Source of the DNA: Desulfobulbus sp. Tol-SR
GTDB taxonomy: Bacteria > Desulfobacterota > Desulfobulbia > Desulfobulbales > Desulfocapsaceae
Assembly (NCBI GenBank): GCA_000769715.1
Contig: JROS01000008.1
Span: forward strand, 1-64,000
Length of the DNA stretch: 64,000 bases
Direction of reading: 5' to 3'
A program made the position numbers and the translations under genes. Positions 52,727-61,986 of the stretch are shown piece by piece; the first letter of the stretch is position 1; every line of letters begins with the position of its first letter. The notes under the pieces are model-generated. The model saw only the letters and a program-made list of their open reading frames with translations. It did not search any database and had not been told where the DNA came from.

Positions 52727-53202
52727 GCGACACCTCGTGGTAAAGATGGGAGTGGAATAGCTTTCGCCATTACTACAGCAACCACTGTGCCAGAATCGAA
52801 AAATCTCAAATACAGATGTGATAACAGGATGATATAAGATAGATCGCGAATTCCTGGGAGGTGCGGTCAGTCGGCCATGGGAAACAATCTTCAGAAATGG
52901 CAGGTTTGCTACAAAAATGTAGGAAATGGCCAAGGGTGAGGGAGGCAGGCGGAAGGATTCCCTGCGGAAGGCGCGGGCCAGGAGTAAAAAAGGTCTCTTT
53001 CCCGGCCCGACCGGTTGAACTGAATGTGAAATTTCTGTAGTGTGGCTGGTACGGCCCCGCCAGGCGGGCGCGTGCCTCGATGACCACCTGCGGTCCCGGA
53101 GGCGGGTGGGCGGCGCAGGTCTTCACCGCATTTATCGCCTGCAGCGTCTTCTGCCCCGGCAGGGAAAGGCCCCCTCTGCCCCTTGCATCACGGAATCATA
53201 TC
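52727..53202. other. Intergenic region between nifE and the divergent radical SAM gene
   Basis: 476 bp. Contains the nifE sigma-54 promoter. No canonical NifA site TGT-N10-ACA and no promoter for the radical SAM gene could be recognised with confidence. Confidence 0.5.
52778..52792 (-). promoter_or_regulatory. Sigma-54 (-24/-12) promoter of nifENB
   Basis: On the minus strand TGGCACAGTGGTTGC, matching TGGCACG-N4-TTGC at all but one position, with GG and GC correctly spaced. About 50 nt upstream of ATG 52726. Confidence 0.88.
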
Positions 53203-54546
53203 ATGTTTGAAGGATCCATCCCCTCGACCGGCCCAGTTCCCCTCCCTGCACCTTCCCGTTCCCCATCGGCGGCGTCGGAAGTGTGTACCGATCGCCGGGG
53301 GGACATTCGAATCCGCATCCGCTGCCGGGGAGCGGACAGCTATGCGAAGGTCAGCTATCCCCAGCAGTACGGGATCTATGCCGAGATTGAGACCGCCGCT
53401 GCCGTCATGCGCTTCAATCCCGGCGGCGAGATCGTCCATCTCCAGGGCAAGGGGAGAGACTGGCCGCATCCCCAGGAGTGGATCAAGCGGACCATCGGCG
53501 ACGACTGGGTCTATTATTCGACCGGCGGCTATTCCGGGGTGGTCGAGGCGATCGGTGAATACTACCTGCCCAACACTCCCTACCCCACCAATTCCCTGCT
53601 CGGCGGCCGCCCCTTCGAGCATGCCGCGGTTGTCCGCCTGCTCGAATCCTGGCCTTCCCTGCTGGCCGCGGCGGCGGCCCGTCTGATGCCCCAGGCGCCG
53701 GCTGCGATTCGGGATTTTCTGGCCCGGGCCGGTGGCTGCGATCCGACCGTACTGCGGCAGCGGGCCGAGCAGCTGTTTTCGATCATCGGTGGGAGGGTGA
53801 CGGTCCTGCCGCCCGATGCCCGCCATGTCGATTACGACCTGGTGCCGGTCCATATCAGCGAGGGCTGTCTGTATAAATGCCGGTTCTGTCGGGTGAAAAC
53901 GGAGCGGCCGTACCGGGACAAGGAGTGGAGCGAGATTGAGCGGCAGATCGCCGACCTGCGGCGGTGGTTCGGTCCCAACAGCGTCAACTACAACTCGCTC
54001 TTCCTCGGTGAGCATGATGCCCTGGCGGCGGATCCGGATCTGATCATCGCCGCCATCGCCCGGGCCAGAGAGGTGCTGGGTCTTGCCGGTTCCGCGATGG
54101 CGGGCGGCAACGTCTTTCTCTTCGGCAGCGTCGATTCGCTGCTGCACGCCCCGCCCCGCCTGTTCGCCGAACTGGAGCGGCTGCCATGTTCGGTCTATAT
54201 CAATATCGGCCTGGAATCGGCGGATCAGGAAACCCTCGACAAGCTCGGCAAACCGCTGTCCGCCGCCCGGGTGGTGGAGGCCTTTCACCGCATGCAGGAG
54301 ATCAACGGCAATTTCAACCGGATCGAGATGACGGCCAACTTCGTCATGGACGAACTGGCCGCCGGTCATATCCCGGCCATGCTGCAGCTGCTCCGGGACG
54401 GCGTCCCGAGGAACCGCCCCAAGGGCAGCATCTACCTGTCGCCACTGCGCGTCGGCCGGCCTTCGCGGTCCCTGGTGATGGATTTCTATCGCCTGAAGAC
54501 CCTCAGCCGACTGCCGACCTTCCTCTACATCATCCAGCGGCTGTAG
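53203..54546 (+). CDS. Radical SAM protein of unknown function in the nif region
   Basis: A 447-residue radical SAM enzyme. The cluster motif CLYKCRFC (about residues 223-230) sits unusually late, behind a roughly 200-residue N-terminal domain (SYPQQYGIYAEIETAAAVMRFNPGGEI...). FLGEHDALAADPDLIIAAI, INIGLESADQETLDKLGKP and NRIEMTANFVMDELAAGH are typical of the oxygen-independent coproporphyrinogen oxidase-like/MiaB-distant barrel. The track ORF starts at 53080, but ATG 53203 (MFEGSIPS) gives the likely N-terminus. It lies between the two minus-strand nif units on the opposite strand and overlaps the HEPN-like gene's 3' end by 17 nt. No named family recognised. Confidence 0.75.
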   Translation: MFEGSIPSTGPVPLPAPSRSPSAASEVCTDRRGDIRIRIRCRGADSYAKVSYPQQYGIYAEIETAAAVMRFNPGGEIVHLQGKGRDWPHPQEWIKRTIGDDWVYYSTGGYSGVVEAIGEYYLPNTPYPTNSLLGGRPFEHAAVVRLLESWPSLLAAAAARLMPQAPAAIRDFLARAGGCDPTVLRQRAEQLFSIIGGRVTVLPPDARHVDYDLVPVHISEGCLYKCRFCRVKTERPYRDKEWSEIERQIADLRRWFGPNSVNYNSLFLGEHDALAADPDLIIAAIARAREVLGLAGSAMAGGNVFLFGSVDSLLHAPPRLFAELERLPCSVYINIGLESADQETLDKLGKPLSAARVVEAFHRMQEINGNFNRIEMTANFVMDELAAGHIPAMLQLLRDGVPRNRPKGSIYLSPLRVGRPSRSLVMDFYRLKTLSRLPTFLYIIQRL

Positions 54547-55027
54547 GCCGCGGGAGGGCCCCGGCGGTCGGATCATCACCCCCTGGCGGCGGCGGTGGAA
54601 CCGGATAGAGGGAGGGGGCGAGCAGTGCCCTCATCCTGAGACCGATGGCCACGATCCGCCCGATATCGGCCGGGGCGGGGGGCTGGCGATGGTAGGTCTC
54701 CAGGGCGCAGATCTGCTGAAAATCGTCGAGGTAGGCGAAATCCGCGGTCAGGCCCGGCAACGGTCCGAGATGGCGCTCGAGGGCGGCCAGCAGGTCGACC
54801 ATGGTGTGGTTGTCGGCGAGGTCGCCCCGCCGCATCAGCAGGGCCATGATCAGCTTCTCGATCGCCATCGCCACCAGATTGTACACGATCTCGGGGGTGA
54901 ACCGGGGATTGCCGCGCTGGTGGGCGCTCACCGCGGTGCGCAGAAACTGTTCGCCGTCACGGCGATAGAGCTGCCAGCCGTCGAGCGGGATGATGTTGTG
55001 GCGCGGCTGGATCGGCAGGATATTCAT
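54530..55027 (-). CDS. HEPN-domain-like protein at the end of the nifHDK unit
   Basis: A 165-residue helical protein. The core EIVYNLVAMAIEKLIMALLMRRGDLADNHTMVDLLAALERH resembles a HEPN domain, including an Arg and a His spaced like the HEPN R-x4-6-H motif (RRGDLADNH). A proline-rich tail ends it. It is the last gene of the run that starts at nifH, 21 nt after the GNAT gene. HEPN proteins are often RNases or toxin-type partners; no nucleotidyltransferase partner is present. Its function in nitrogen fixation is unknown. Confidence 0.55.
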   Translation of the reverse strand: MNILPIQPRHNIIPLDGWQLYRRDGEQFLRTAVSAHQRGNPRFTPEIVYNLVAMAIEKLIMALLMRRGDLADNHTMVDLLAALERHLGPLPGLTADFAYLDDFQQICALETYHRQPPAPADIGRIVAIGLRMRALLAPSLYPVPPPPPGGDDPTAGALPRPTAAG

Positions 55028-55048
55028 CAGGACTCCCTCCTTCTTTTG

Positions 55049-55549
55049 TCATGACGGTATCGGATCCGGCGCCGGACCGGAACCGTCATGGTGATAGCGG
55101 CGCAGGCAGACCAGGCCGGTCCCTCGCCACCCGAGATGGTGGTAGAAGGCGAGGGCCCGATCGTTGCCGCGATCGGCGAGCAGCTGCAGCCTCGCCGCCC
55201 CATGCCCGGCCGCCCAGCCGGCGACGGCGTCGAGGAGCCGGCGCCCGATCCCCCGGCCCCGGCTGTCCTCGTCGACCACGAGGTCTTCGAGCAGCAGGGC
55301 GTAGCCGCCCTCGGCGGTGGAGATGGTGAGCTGGCCGCTGCACATGCCGACCACCAGGCCGTCTCGTTCGGCGACCATGATCCGGCTGAAGGGATGGGTG
55401 ATGAGCATGTCGAGGCCGCGACGCTGACGGCCGCCATCGACCTCGAAATCCGCCTCGAGGGTGAAGAGCAGGGCCAGCAGACGGACGAGCGAGGGGATAT
55501 CGGCCGGACGGGCCGGCCGTATCACGACTTCCGCACTACTTGCAGCCAT
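55049..55549 (-). CDS. GNAT-family N-acetyltransferase in the nif operon
   Basis: A 166-residue GNAT protein. VVIRPARPADIPSLVRLLALLF begins the fold. LLEDLVVDEDSRGRGIGRRLLDAVAGWA is the acetyl-CoA pyrophosphate-binding loop (R/Q-x-x-G-x-G/A). NDRALAFYHHLGW is the C-terminal motif. The track ORF starts at 55645, but ATG 55549 (MAASSAEVV) is 2 nt from the preceding ferredoxin stop. Substrate unknown. It sits in a nifK-distal position between ferredoxin and HEPN-like genes. Confidence 0.85.
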   Translation of the reverse strand: MAASSAEVVIRPARPADIPSLVRLLALLFTLEADFEVDGGRQRRGLDMLITHPFSRIMVAERDGLVVGMCSGQLTISTAEGGYALLLEDLVVDEDSRGRGIGRRLLDAVAGWAAGHGAARLQLLADRGNDRALAFYHHLGWRGTGLVCLRRYHHDGSGPAPDPIPS

Positions 55550-55551
55550 CG

Positions 55552-55854
55552 TCAGCCGATCAGGTATTCGCCGGGCGGAGTGCCGTCCTCGATCCCGTCG
55601 AGGATGGCGTCGATGACCGCTTCGCTGGCGACTCCCTTGAACCACCAGTTATCGGGCTGGATCACCATGATCGGCCCGGCCTCGCACTGCTTGAGGCAGC
55701 CGGTGGCGACGACCTGCATGTCGAGGCCGCGGTCGAGGATCTCCTCCTCGAGGTACTGCAGGAACCCGTCGGTCTGCTTGTGGCAGATGCCCTTGGGGTC
55801 GCCCTTGACTCTGAAACTCTGACAGACCAGGATCTGTTTTTCCGGGGTGGCCAT
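55552..55854 (-). CDS. Thioredoxin-like [2Fe-2S] ferredoxin
   Basis: A 100-residue thioredoxin-fold [2Fe-2S] protein. The ligand pattern is CQSFRVKGDPKGIC (C-x12-C) at about residues 10-23, then GCLKQCEAGP (C-x3-C) at about 53-57. This matches the Shethna-I-type/NuoE-like ferredoxins that occur in nif clusters. ATG 55854 follows GGAGAAG. It may donate electrons to nitrogenase or to cofactor assembly; which is not shown. Confidence 0.9.
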   Translation of the reverse strand: MATPEKQILVCQSFRVKGDPKGICHKQTDGFLQYLEEEILDRGLDMQVVATGCLKQCEAGPIMVIQPDNWWFKGVASEAVIDAILDGIEDGTPPGEYLIG

Positions 55855-55874
55855 ACTCTTCTCCGTGATGGTTG

Positions 55875-56996
55875 TCAGCCGGATTTCCGGCCGGATTTGC
55901 CTTTTTTGCCGCCACCGTAGAGGGCGTCGACGGTTCCTTCGATATTGTCGTGGCCGAGCAGGACGGTGATTCCGACCCGGGCCAGTTGCTGCCGGGGGGT
56001 CTCCCCGGCACTGGCGGCGAGGATGGCAAAGCAGTCGGCCAGCCGGTCGGCCAGTTGCCGCCAGCGGTCGGTGCCGCCGCCGGGTTCGGGGGCCGGTCTG
56101 GTGCCCAGAAGGCTGACCAGGTCGTCTTCGCGCCGGCCGTAGACCAGAAAGGTCCGGGTCTGGCCGAGGTGCAGGTCGATGTCGACGCCGTTCGAACTGG
56201 CGACGGCCACATTGGGGCGGCTCGCCGTCGCCTGCGGCAGCCTGGAGAGGACGGTGGGCGGCGCCGTCATGCATCCCTTGTCCGGGGCTGCCGTTTCGAC
56301 CGGTAGATGCCGGGCGCACCGCCGGCCGGCATCCGCCAGCCAGGCCGGATCGACCGCCGGCAGAACGATGTCGGCGCCATGTTCCTCGGTCTGACAGGGA
56401 ACCAGGACCATGCCGTCGGCACCGAGGGCGGCCATGGCGCAGGCGATCTCCTCGAGGTGGTCGCCGTTGTGCTCGGGATAGACCGTGGTCACGATGGTCA
56501 CCGTCAGCCCCGCCTCCTTGCCGGCGATGACCGTCTGTCGCTGTTCCGCCACCAGGATCCGGGCCGCCTCCGGCAGAGCCAGGGTCTTCAACCCGGGCCG
56601 GATCCAGGCGTAGATCTTTTCGAGATATGAGGGGTCGACGGCGTTGACCTGGAGCCGGATCTCCGCCAGTCCGGCCTGCTGCAGCACCTTCGCCAGCCCG
56701 TCGCCACCGATCCCGAGGGTCGCCAGGGACAGGCGGGCCAGGGGGTAGCGGGCGACCAGCGCATCCAGGGTGGCGAGGGCACGATCGGCCGTGGCCAGCG
56801 GATCGCCGGGACCGGTGAGTTCGATCCGGCAATCCTCACCGACCGCCATCGCCTCCACGAGGCGGACGGCCTCGGACGGCGTCAGGGCCTGCGCGGCCGG
56901 CGGCTGCAGCGGGGCAAAACGTATTCTGCTGCTCGCTTTGGGGGCGACGGGGAGGCGGATGATGCGCCTGGTCGCGGGGAAGTTCAGGACAGTCAT
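55875..56996 (-). CDS. NifB paralogue lacking all radical-SAM cysteines, with NifX-like C-terminal domain
   Basis: A 373-residue protein clearly homologous to NifB along its length. LPVAPKASSRIRFA aligns with LPVAPRCNIKCNFC of NifB, so the three radical SAM cysteines are lost. TGPGDPLA aligns with AGPGDPFA, VNAVDPSYLEKIYAWI with VCAVDPAIGEKIYAWV, and the C-terminal NifX-like domain is present (NVAVASSNGVDIDLHLGQTRTFLVY). HPCF and the TRCRADA ligands are also missing. It cannot be a catalytic NifB. ATG 56996 (MTVLNFPAT) has AGGA upstream; the track ORF from 57731 is antisense-like read-through. Located directly after nifK and before a [2Fe-2S] ferredoxin. A role as a scaffold, chaperone or NifB-co carrier is plausible but unproven. 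Confidence 0.8.
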   Translation of the reverse strand: MTVLNFPATRRIIRLPVAPKASSRIRFAPLQPPAAQALTPSEAVRLVEAMAVGEDCRIELTGPGDPLATADRALATLDALVARYPLARLSLATLGIGGDGLAKVLQQAGLAEIRLQVNAVDPSYLEKIYAWIRPGLKTLALPEAARILVAEQRQTVIAGKEAGLTVTIVTTVYPEHNGDHLEEIACAMAALGADGMVLVPCQTEEHGADIVLPAVDPAWLADAGRRCARHLPVETAAPDKGCMTAPPTVLSRLPQATASRPNVAVASSNGVDIDLHLGQTRTFLVYGRREDDLVSLLGTRPAPEPGGGTDRWRQLADRLADCFAILAASAGETPRQQLARVGITVLLGHDNIEGTVDALYGGGKKGKSGRKSG

Positions 56997-57085
56997 GACA
57001 TGGATCCTGTGGCTGGGAGTGGCTGTTGTATCCGGAGCTGCGGCCCCCCGCGCAGGCGCGGGATACTGCCGCCGCAATTCCGGGC

Positions 57086-58459
57086 CTAGAAGACCAGCTC
57101 GAATTTTTCTTCCGGGGCGTCGCGATCGGTCCGGTCGAGGAGGGCCGAGAGGATCTTTTCCAGCAGCCGCAGGCCGCCCTTGTAGCCGACGGTCGGGAAG
57201 TACTGGTGCCCCTGGCGGTCGAGGATCGGGAAACCGAACCGGACCAGCGGGGTGTCCTCGTCGCGGGCGATATACTTGCAGTAACTGTTGCCGATGATCA
57301 GATCGACCGGGTCGTTCTTGATCCACTGGTGCAGCAGGAACATATCGCCCTTGGCCCTGACGTTGACCGGGAAGGGCATATCCCTGGTGATATCCCTGAT
57401 CCGCTTCTCGAACCGTTTGCCCGGGGTGCCGGTGACGAGGTGGACCGGACACATGTCGATCGACACCAGGAACTCGGTCAGGGCGATGAGCTGGTCGGGA
57501 TCGCCGGCCAGCGCCACCCTCTTGTGGTAAAAGTACTGGTGCATGTCGGAGATCAGGTCGACCAGCTGGCCGCGCTCGTAGGAAATCTCCTCGGGCACCG
57601 TGGTCCCGCCGACGGTCCGCAGGGCATCGATGAATCGGTCGGTGGCCTTCAGGCCGAAGGGCATGTCGAGGACCCGGCACGGCACCTTGTGCCTGGTGTC
57701 GAGCAGCCGCGCGGCGTCGGCCGAGCACCACTCGCCCAGCGCCAGGGTGCCGATGGCGGCGCTGCAGTTCTTGAGTTCGGCGATCGTCACCCCGCCCTTC
57801 GGGAACATGGTGTACTCGCCGTTGAGCGGACCATTGAGGACCCCGGAGGTGTCGGGGAAGAGGGTGATGTCGACGCCGACGGTGGCCGCCAGGCGCTTGA
57901 TCTCCTCCATGTCGCTGGGCTCGACCCAGCCGGGGATGATGTTGACCTTGCCGTTCTTCCTCTCGGTCGGCAGGGCCATATTGGCCATGGCCTTGACCAT
58001 GTTGGAAAAGCCGGTGACGTGCGACCCGACATAACTCGGGGTCGGGGCGCCGATGACCTCCTTCCCTGCAGGGGCCTTGCCTTCATCCCTGGCCTTTTTG
58101 ATGATCTGCGGCAGGTCGTCGCCGATCGTCTCCGACAGACAGGTCGTATGAATGGCTATGATTTCGGGATCATAAACGGTAAAGATGGTTTCGATCGCCT
58201 GCAGCAGGTTGGCCTGGCCGCCGAACACCGATGAACCCTCGGTGAACGAGCTGGTGGCGGCCGAGATCGGCTCCTTGTAGTGCCGGGTCAGGGTGCTGCG
58301 GTGGTAGGCGCAGCAGCCCTGCGAACCGTGGCTGTGCGGCAGGCAGCCGTGGATGCCGAGCGCCGCGTACATCGCCCCGATCGGTTGACAGGTCTTGGCC
58401 GGATTGATCGTCAAGGCCGATCGCTCCGTGATTTCTTGTGGTGTATGTCTCAGTAGCAT
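57086..58459 (-). CDS. nifK: NifK, nitrogenase molybdenum-iron protein beta subunit
   Basis: A 457-residue MoFe-protein beta subunit. P-cluster ligands are visible: NPAKTCQPIGAMYA (Cys24), SQGCCAYHR (Cys49/50) and HTTCLSETIGDD (about Cys110). VGSHVTGFSNMVKAMA follows. It is shorter than the Azotobacter type (about 520 residues) because the N-terminal extension is missing, as in clostridial/group II enzymes. Starts at ATG 58459, 24 nt after nifD. Confidence 0.97.
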   Translation of the reverse strand: MLLRHTPQEITERSALTINPAKTCQPIGAMYAALGIHGCLPHSHGSQGCCAYHRSTLTRHYKEPISAATSSFTEGSSVFGGQANLLQAIETIFTVYDPEIIAIHTTCLSETIGDDLPQIIKKARDEGKAPAGKEVIGAPTPSYVGSHVTGFSNMVKAMANMALPTERKNGKVNIIPGWVEPSDMEEIKRLAATVGVDITLFPDTSGVLNGPLNGEYTMFPKGGVTIAELKNCSAAIGTLALGEWCSADAARLLDTRHKVPCRVLDMPFGLKATDRFIDALRTVGGTTVPEEISYERGQLVDLISDMHQYFYHKRVALAGDPDQLIALTEFLVSIDMCPVHLVTGTPGKRFEKRIRDITRDMPFPVNVRAKGDMFLLHQWIKNDPVDLIIGNSYCKYIARDEDTPLVRFGFPILDRQGHQYFPTVGYKGGLRLLEKILSALLDRTDRDAPEEKFELVF

Positions 58460-58483
58460 GGCGTTACCTTCTCTGTGTAATCG

Positions 58484-60127
58484 TTATTCCCAGACGTAGG
58501 TGGCTGAGAGTTCGGGGTGCTCCTGCCAGGGGGCCTTCATCAGGCCCCAGACCCGGCTGTTGACCAGTCGGTCGATTTCCCGGTAGAAGTTGACCGCCCC
58601 CTTGAACCCGGCATACGGGCCACCGGAGTCGTAGCTGTGGAGCTGCTTCATCGGGATGCCCAGCTTCTGGATGGAGAACTTCTCCTTGATGCCGGCGCAG
58701 AACAGATCCGGTTTCAACAGTTCCACCAGCTTCTCGGCCTCGTACTGGTTGAGGTCGTCGATGATGATGGTGCCCTGGTCCATGTCGGCGTTGAGCCCGT
58801 CATAGTCCTTGAACTCGTAGCCGCCGGCGACGAGCGCCTGCATTTCCTCCGCCGACTTGCGCGGTTTGTAGAGATGCGGGTCCGGTTCGACCTCGATCTC
58901 CTCAATGTTGCGGCTGTCGGCGTCGACCTTGAGGTTGGGCAGGACCTGCCGCCCCTCGTAATCGTCGCGATGGGCGAATTCGTAACCGGCCGACAGCACC
59001 TTCATCCCCATCTCCTTGAACAGTTCCTGGTAGTGATGGGCCCGGGAGCCGCCGACGAACAGCATCGCCTTCTTGCCCTCGGTGCGCGGCAGGACATCGA
59101 GCCGGGCGGCCTCGACCTCGGGCATCTCCTCGGCGATCACCGCCTCGACCTGCGCCGTCAGTTCCGGGTCGCCGAAGTACTGGGCGATCTTCCGCAGCGA
59201 CTTGGCGGTGGCGGCAGCGCCGATGAAGTTGACCTTGATCCAGGGGATGCCGTACTTCACCTCCAGCATGTCGGCGACGTAGTTGATCGAGCGGTGGCAC
59301 ATGACGCAGCTCAGGTCGGCCTGGTTGGCCGAGGCGAACTGGTCGTAGGTCGAGTTGCCGGAGAAGGTGGCGATATTGGTGATGCCGCACTTCTTCAGGA
59401 TCCGGTCGATCTCGAAACCGTCGCCGCCGATGTTGTACTCACCCAGGAGGTTGATCTTGTACTTGTCGGTCTTGAGCCGGTCCGACTTGCCGACCACGTG
59501 GGTGAAGACCTGGTTGTTGGCGATGTGATGGCCCGCCGACTGCGACACGCCCTTGTAGCCCTCGCAGCTGAAGGCGAAGACGTTGCAGTCGCCGAGCTTG
59601 TCCTTCATCCTTTTGGCGACGGTGTGGATATCGTCGCCGATCAGGCCCACCGGACAGGTGGCGAAGACGGCGATCGCCTTCGGGTGGAACAGGTCGTAGG
59701 CCTCCTGGATCGCCGCCGCCAGCTTCTTTTCCCCGCCGAAGATTATGTCCGAGTCCTGCATGTCGGTGGACAACGCATAGGGGATGAAATTCTCGTGGTT
59801 GTCGCCGCCGGCACTGGTCTGGTTACGCCGGGTCAGCCAGGCATAGAAACTGCATCCGATCGGGCCGTGCACCAGGTTGACGATGTCGCTGGTCGGGCCC
59901 ATGATGACGCCCTTGCAGCCGGCATAGGTACAGCCGCGCATGGTGATGATGCCGGGGATGGTCCGGACGTTGGCGACGATCTCGGGCGGCGGCGCACTCC
60001 CATGGGCCTCGTTGATCATGATCTGCTTGGCGCGCTTGCGGGCGACCTTGGCCGGATACCTCTGCAGCAGCTCGGCCTTGATATCGGTCGGTTCCCACTG
60101 CACGATTTTCTTTTTCGCTGTTGCCAT
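58484..60127 (-). CDS. nifD: NifD, nitrogenase molybdenum-iron protein alpha subunit
   Basis: A 547-residue MoFe-protein alpha subunit. P-cluster cysteines lie in RGCTYAGCKGVIMGP (Cys66), HGPIGCSFYAW (Cys92) and FATCPVGLIGDDI. FeMo-cofactor ligands are the Cys in CHRSINYVADMLEV and the His in QLHSYDSGGPYAGF. It is longer than the Azotobacter enzyme (about 490), consistent with the insertion found in group II (Clostridium-like) NifD. GGAG precedes ATG 60127. No anfG or vnfG gene follows, which supports a Mo enzyme. Confidence 0.97.
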   Translation of the reverse strand: MATAKKKIVQWEPTDIKAELLQRYPAKVARKRAKQIMINEAHGSAPPPEIVANVRTIPGIITMRGCTYAGCKGVIMGPTSDIVNLVHGPIGCSFYAWLTRRNQTSAGGDNHENFIPYALSTDMQDSDIIFGGEKKLAAAIQEAYDLFHPKAIAVFATCPVGLIGDDIHTVAKRMKDKLGDCNVFAFSCEGYKGVSQSAGHHIANNQVFTHVVGKSDRLKTDKYKINLLGEYNIGGDGFEIDRILKKCGITNIATFSGNSTYDQFASANQADLSCVMCHRSINYVADMLEVKYGIPWIKVNFIGAAATAKSLRKIAQYFGDPELTAQVEAVIAEEMPEVEAARLDVLPRTEGKKAMLFVGGSRAHHYQELFKEMGMKVLSAGYEFAHRDDYEGRQVLPNLKVDADSRNIEEIEVEPDPHLYKPRKSAEEMQALVAGGYEFKDYDGLNADMDQGTIIIDDLNQYEAEKLVELLKPDLFCAGIKEKFSIQKLGIPMKQLHSYDSGGPYAGFKGAVNFYREIDRLVNSRVWGLMKAPWQEHPELSATYVWE

Positions 60128-60147
60128 ATCAATGTCTCCTTCTGCGG

Positions 60148-60522
60148 TCAGGCAATGGATTTTTCGCCGGTCTCACCGGTCCGCACCCGGATCGAATCGC
60201 CGACGGGCAAGACGAAAATCTTGCCGTCGCCGGGTTTGCCGGTCTGGTTGGCGAGGATGATTGCCTGGACGACGTCGTCGACCAGTTCGTCACGGGTGAT
60301 GACGCTGACCATCCGTTTGGGGTAGAGCTTGCCCTTCTCGCCGAGCAGCGAGGCCGCCTCTTCGTAGCCCTGGCCGGCCCCCTCGAGGACCGCCGGGTTG
60401 ATGAATCCCTTTCCCCGGCCCTGGGCCTCGTGGGCGAAGAAGGCATCGATCCCGGCCTCGGTCAGGGCCTTCTTGGTCTGGTTCATCATATTCATCCGTA
60501 CGACTGCGATAATCTCCTTCAT
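60148..60522 (-). CDS. nifI2: NifI2, PII-like nitrogenase regulator
   Basis: A 124-residue PII-family protein. In methanogens and some Desulfobacterota NifI1-NifI2 complexes bind nitrogenase and switch it off when 2-oxoglutarate is low and ADP is high. VVRMNMMNQTKKALTEAGIDAFFAHEAQGRGKG and GDGKIFVLPVGDSIRVRTGE are the family landmarks. The T loop is unlike GlnB. Overlaps the end of nifI1 (ATG 60522). Confidence 0.94.
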   Translation of the reverse strand: MKEIIAVVRMNMMNQTKKALTEAGIDAFFAHEAQGRGKGFINPAVLEGAGQGYEEAASLLGEKGKLYPKRMVSVITRDELVDDVVQAIILANQTGKPGDGKIFVLPVGDSIRVRTGETGEKSIA

Positions 60523-60875
60523 GCCGGTACCCCCTCGGCGCTGGCGGCGGTCTCACGGACGCCGGAGCTGATGGTGTAGACATCCTCGACCGGGGAGACG
60601 AAGATCTTGCCGTCACCGAAGGCCCCCTTGCTGCTGGTTCGAGCCGTCTTCATGATGGTGTCGATCACGAAGTCGCGGTCGGCGGCGTTGACGACGGATA
60701 CCAGCATGGTCTTGGGAATCTCGTCATAGGTCACTTCGCCGATCTTGATGCCGCGCTGTTTGCCGCGCCCGGCCACCGAGTACTTGGTTACCGCCGGGAA
60801 GCCGGCATCCATCAGGGCGGCGAGGACGGCGTCGGACTTTTCCGGGCGGATAATGGCTCTGATCATGATCATCAT
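60519..60875 (-). CDS. nifI1: NifI1, PII-like nitrogenase regulator
   Basis: A 118-residue PII-family protein. RAIIRPEKSDAVLAALMDAGFPAVTKYSVAGRGKQRGI and GDGKIFVSPVEDVYTISSG match NifI1. Two tandem ATGs occur (60875, MMIMIRAI); AAGGAG lies 9 nt upstream. Between nifH and nifI2, the standard nifH-nifI1-nifI2-nifD order. Confidence 0.94.
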   Translation of the reverse strand: MMIMIRAIIRPEKSDAVLAALMDAGFPAVTKYSVAGRGKQRGIKIGEVTYDEIPKTMLVSVVNAADRDFVIDTIMKTARTSSKGAFGDGKIFVSPVEDVYTISSGVRETAASAEGVPA

Positions 60876-60907
60876 TGTAATGTTCTCCTTCTTTGAATAG
60901 GTGATTG

Positions 60908-61879
<972 letters not shown>

Positions 61880-61957
61880 TCAAGTATAATAGAGAAGTTA
61901 TGATCTCAGGCGGTCATCCTGGGGGTAACGCCGGCGGTGAGACGGTCGTTCGGGTTA

Positions 61958-61986
61958 TGTACCGAACAACCACCAAAGTGTACCGA
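61958..61986. repeat. Direct repeat of TGTACCGA, 21 bp apart, upstream of the nifH promoter
   Basis: TGTACCGA occurs at 61958-61965 and 61979-61986, two helical turns apart and about 100-130 bp upstream of the nifH -24 element. This is where an activator would bind. It does not fit the classical TGT-N10-ACA NifA site. Confidence 0.45.

Noticed and set aside
52727-53202. Sigma-54 promoter for the radical SAM gene
   Set aside because: Plus-strand TGG...GC candidates have wrong spacing or miss the GC of the -12 element.
58517-60325. 602-aa plus-strand ORF opposite nifD
   Set aside because: Antisense shadow of nifD; long GC-rich frames are expected here.
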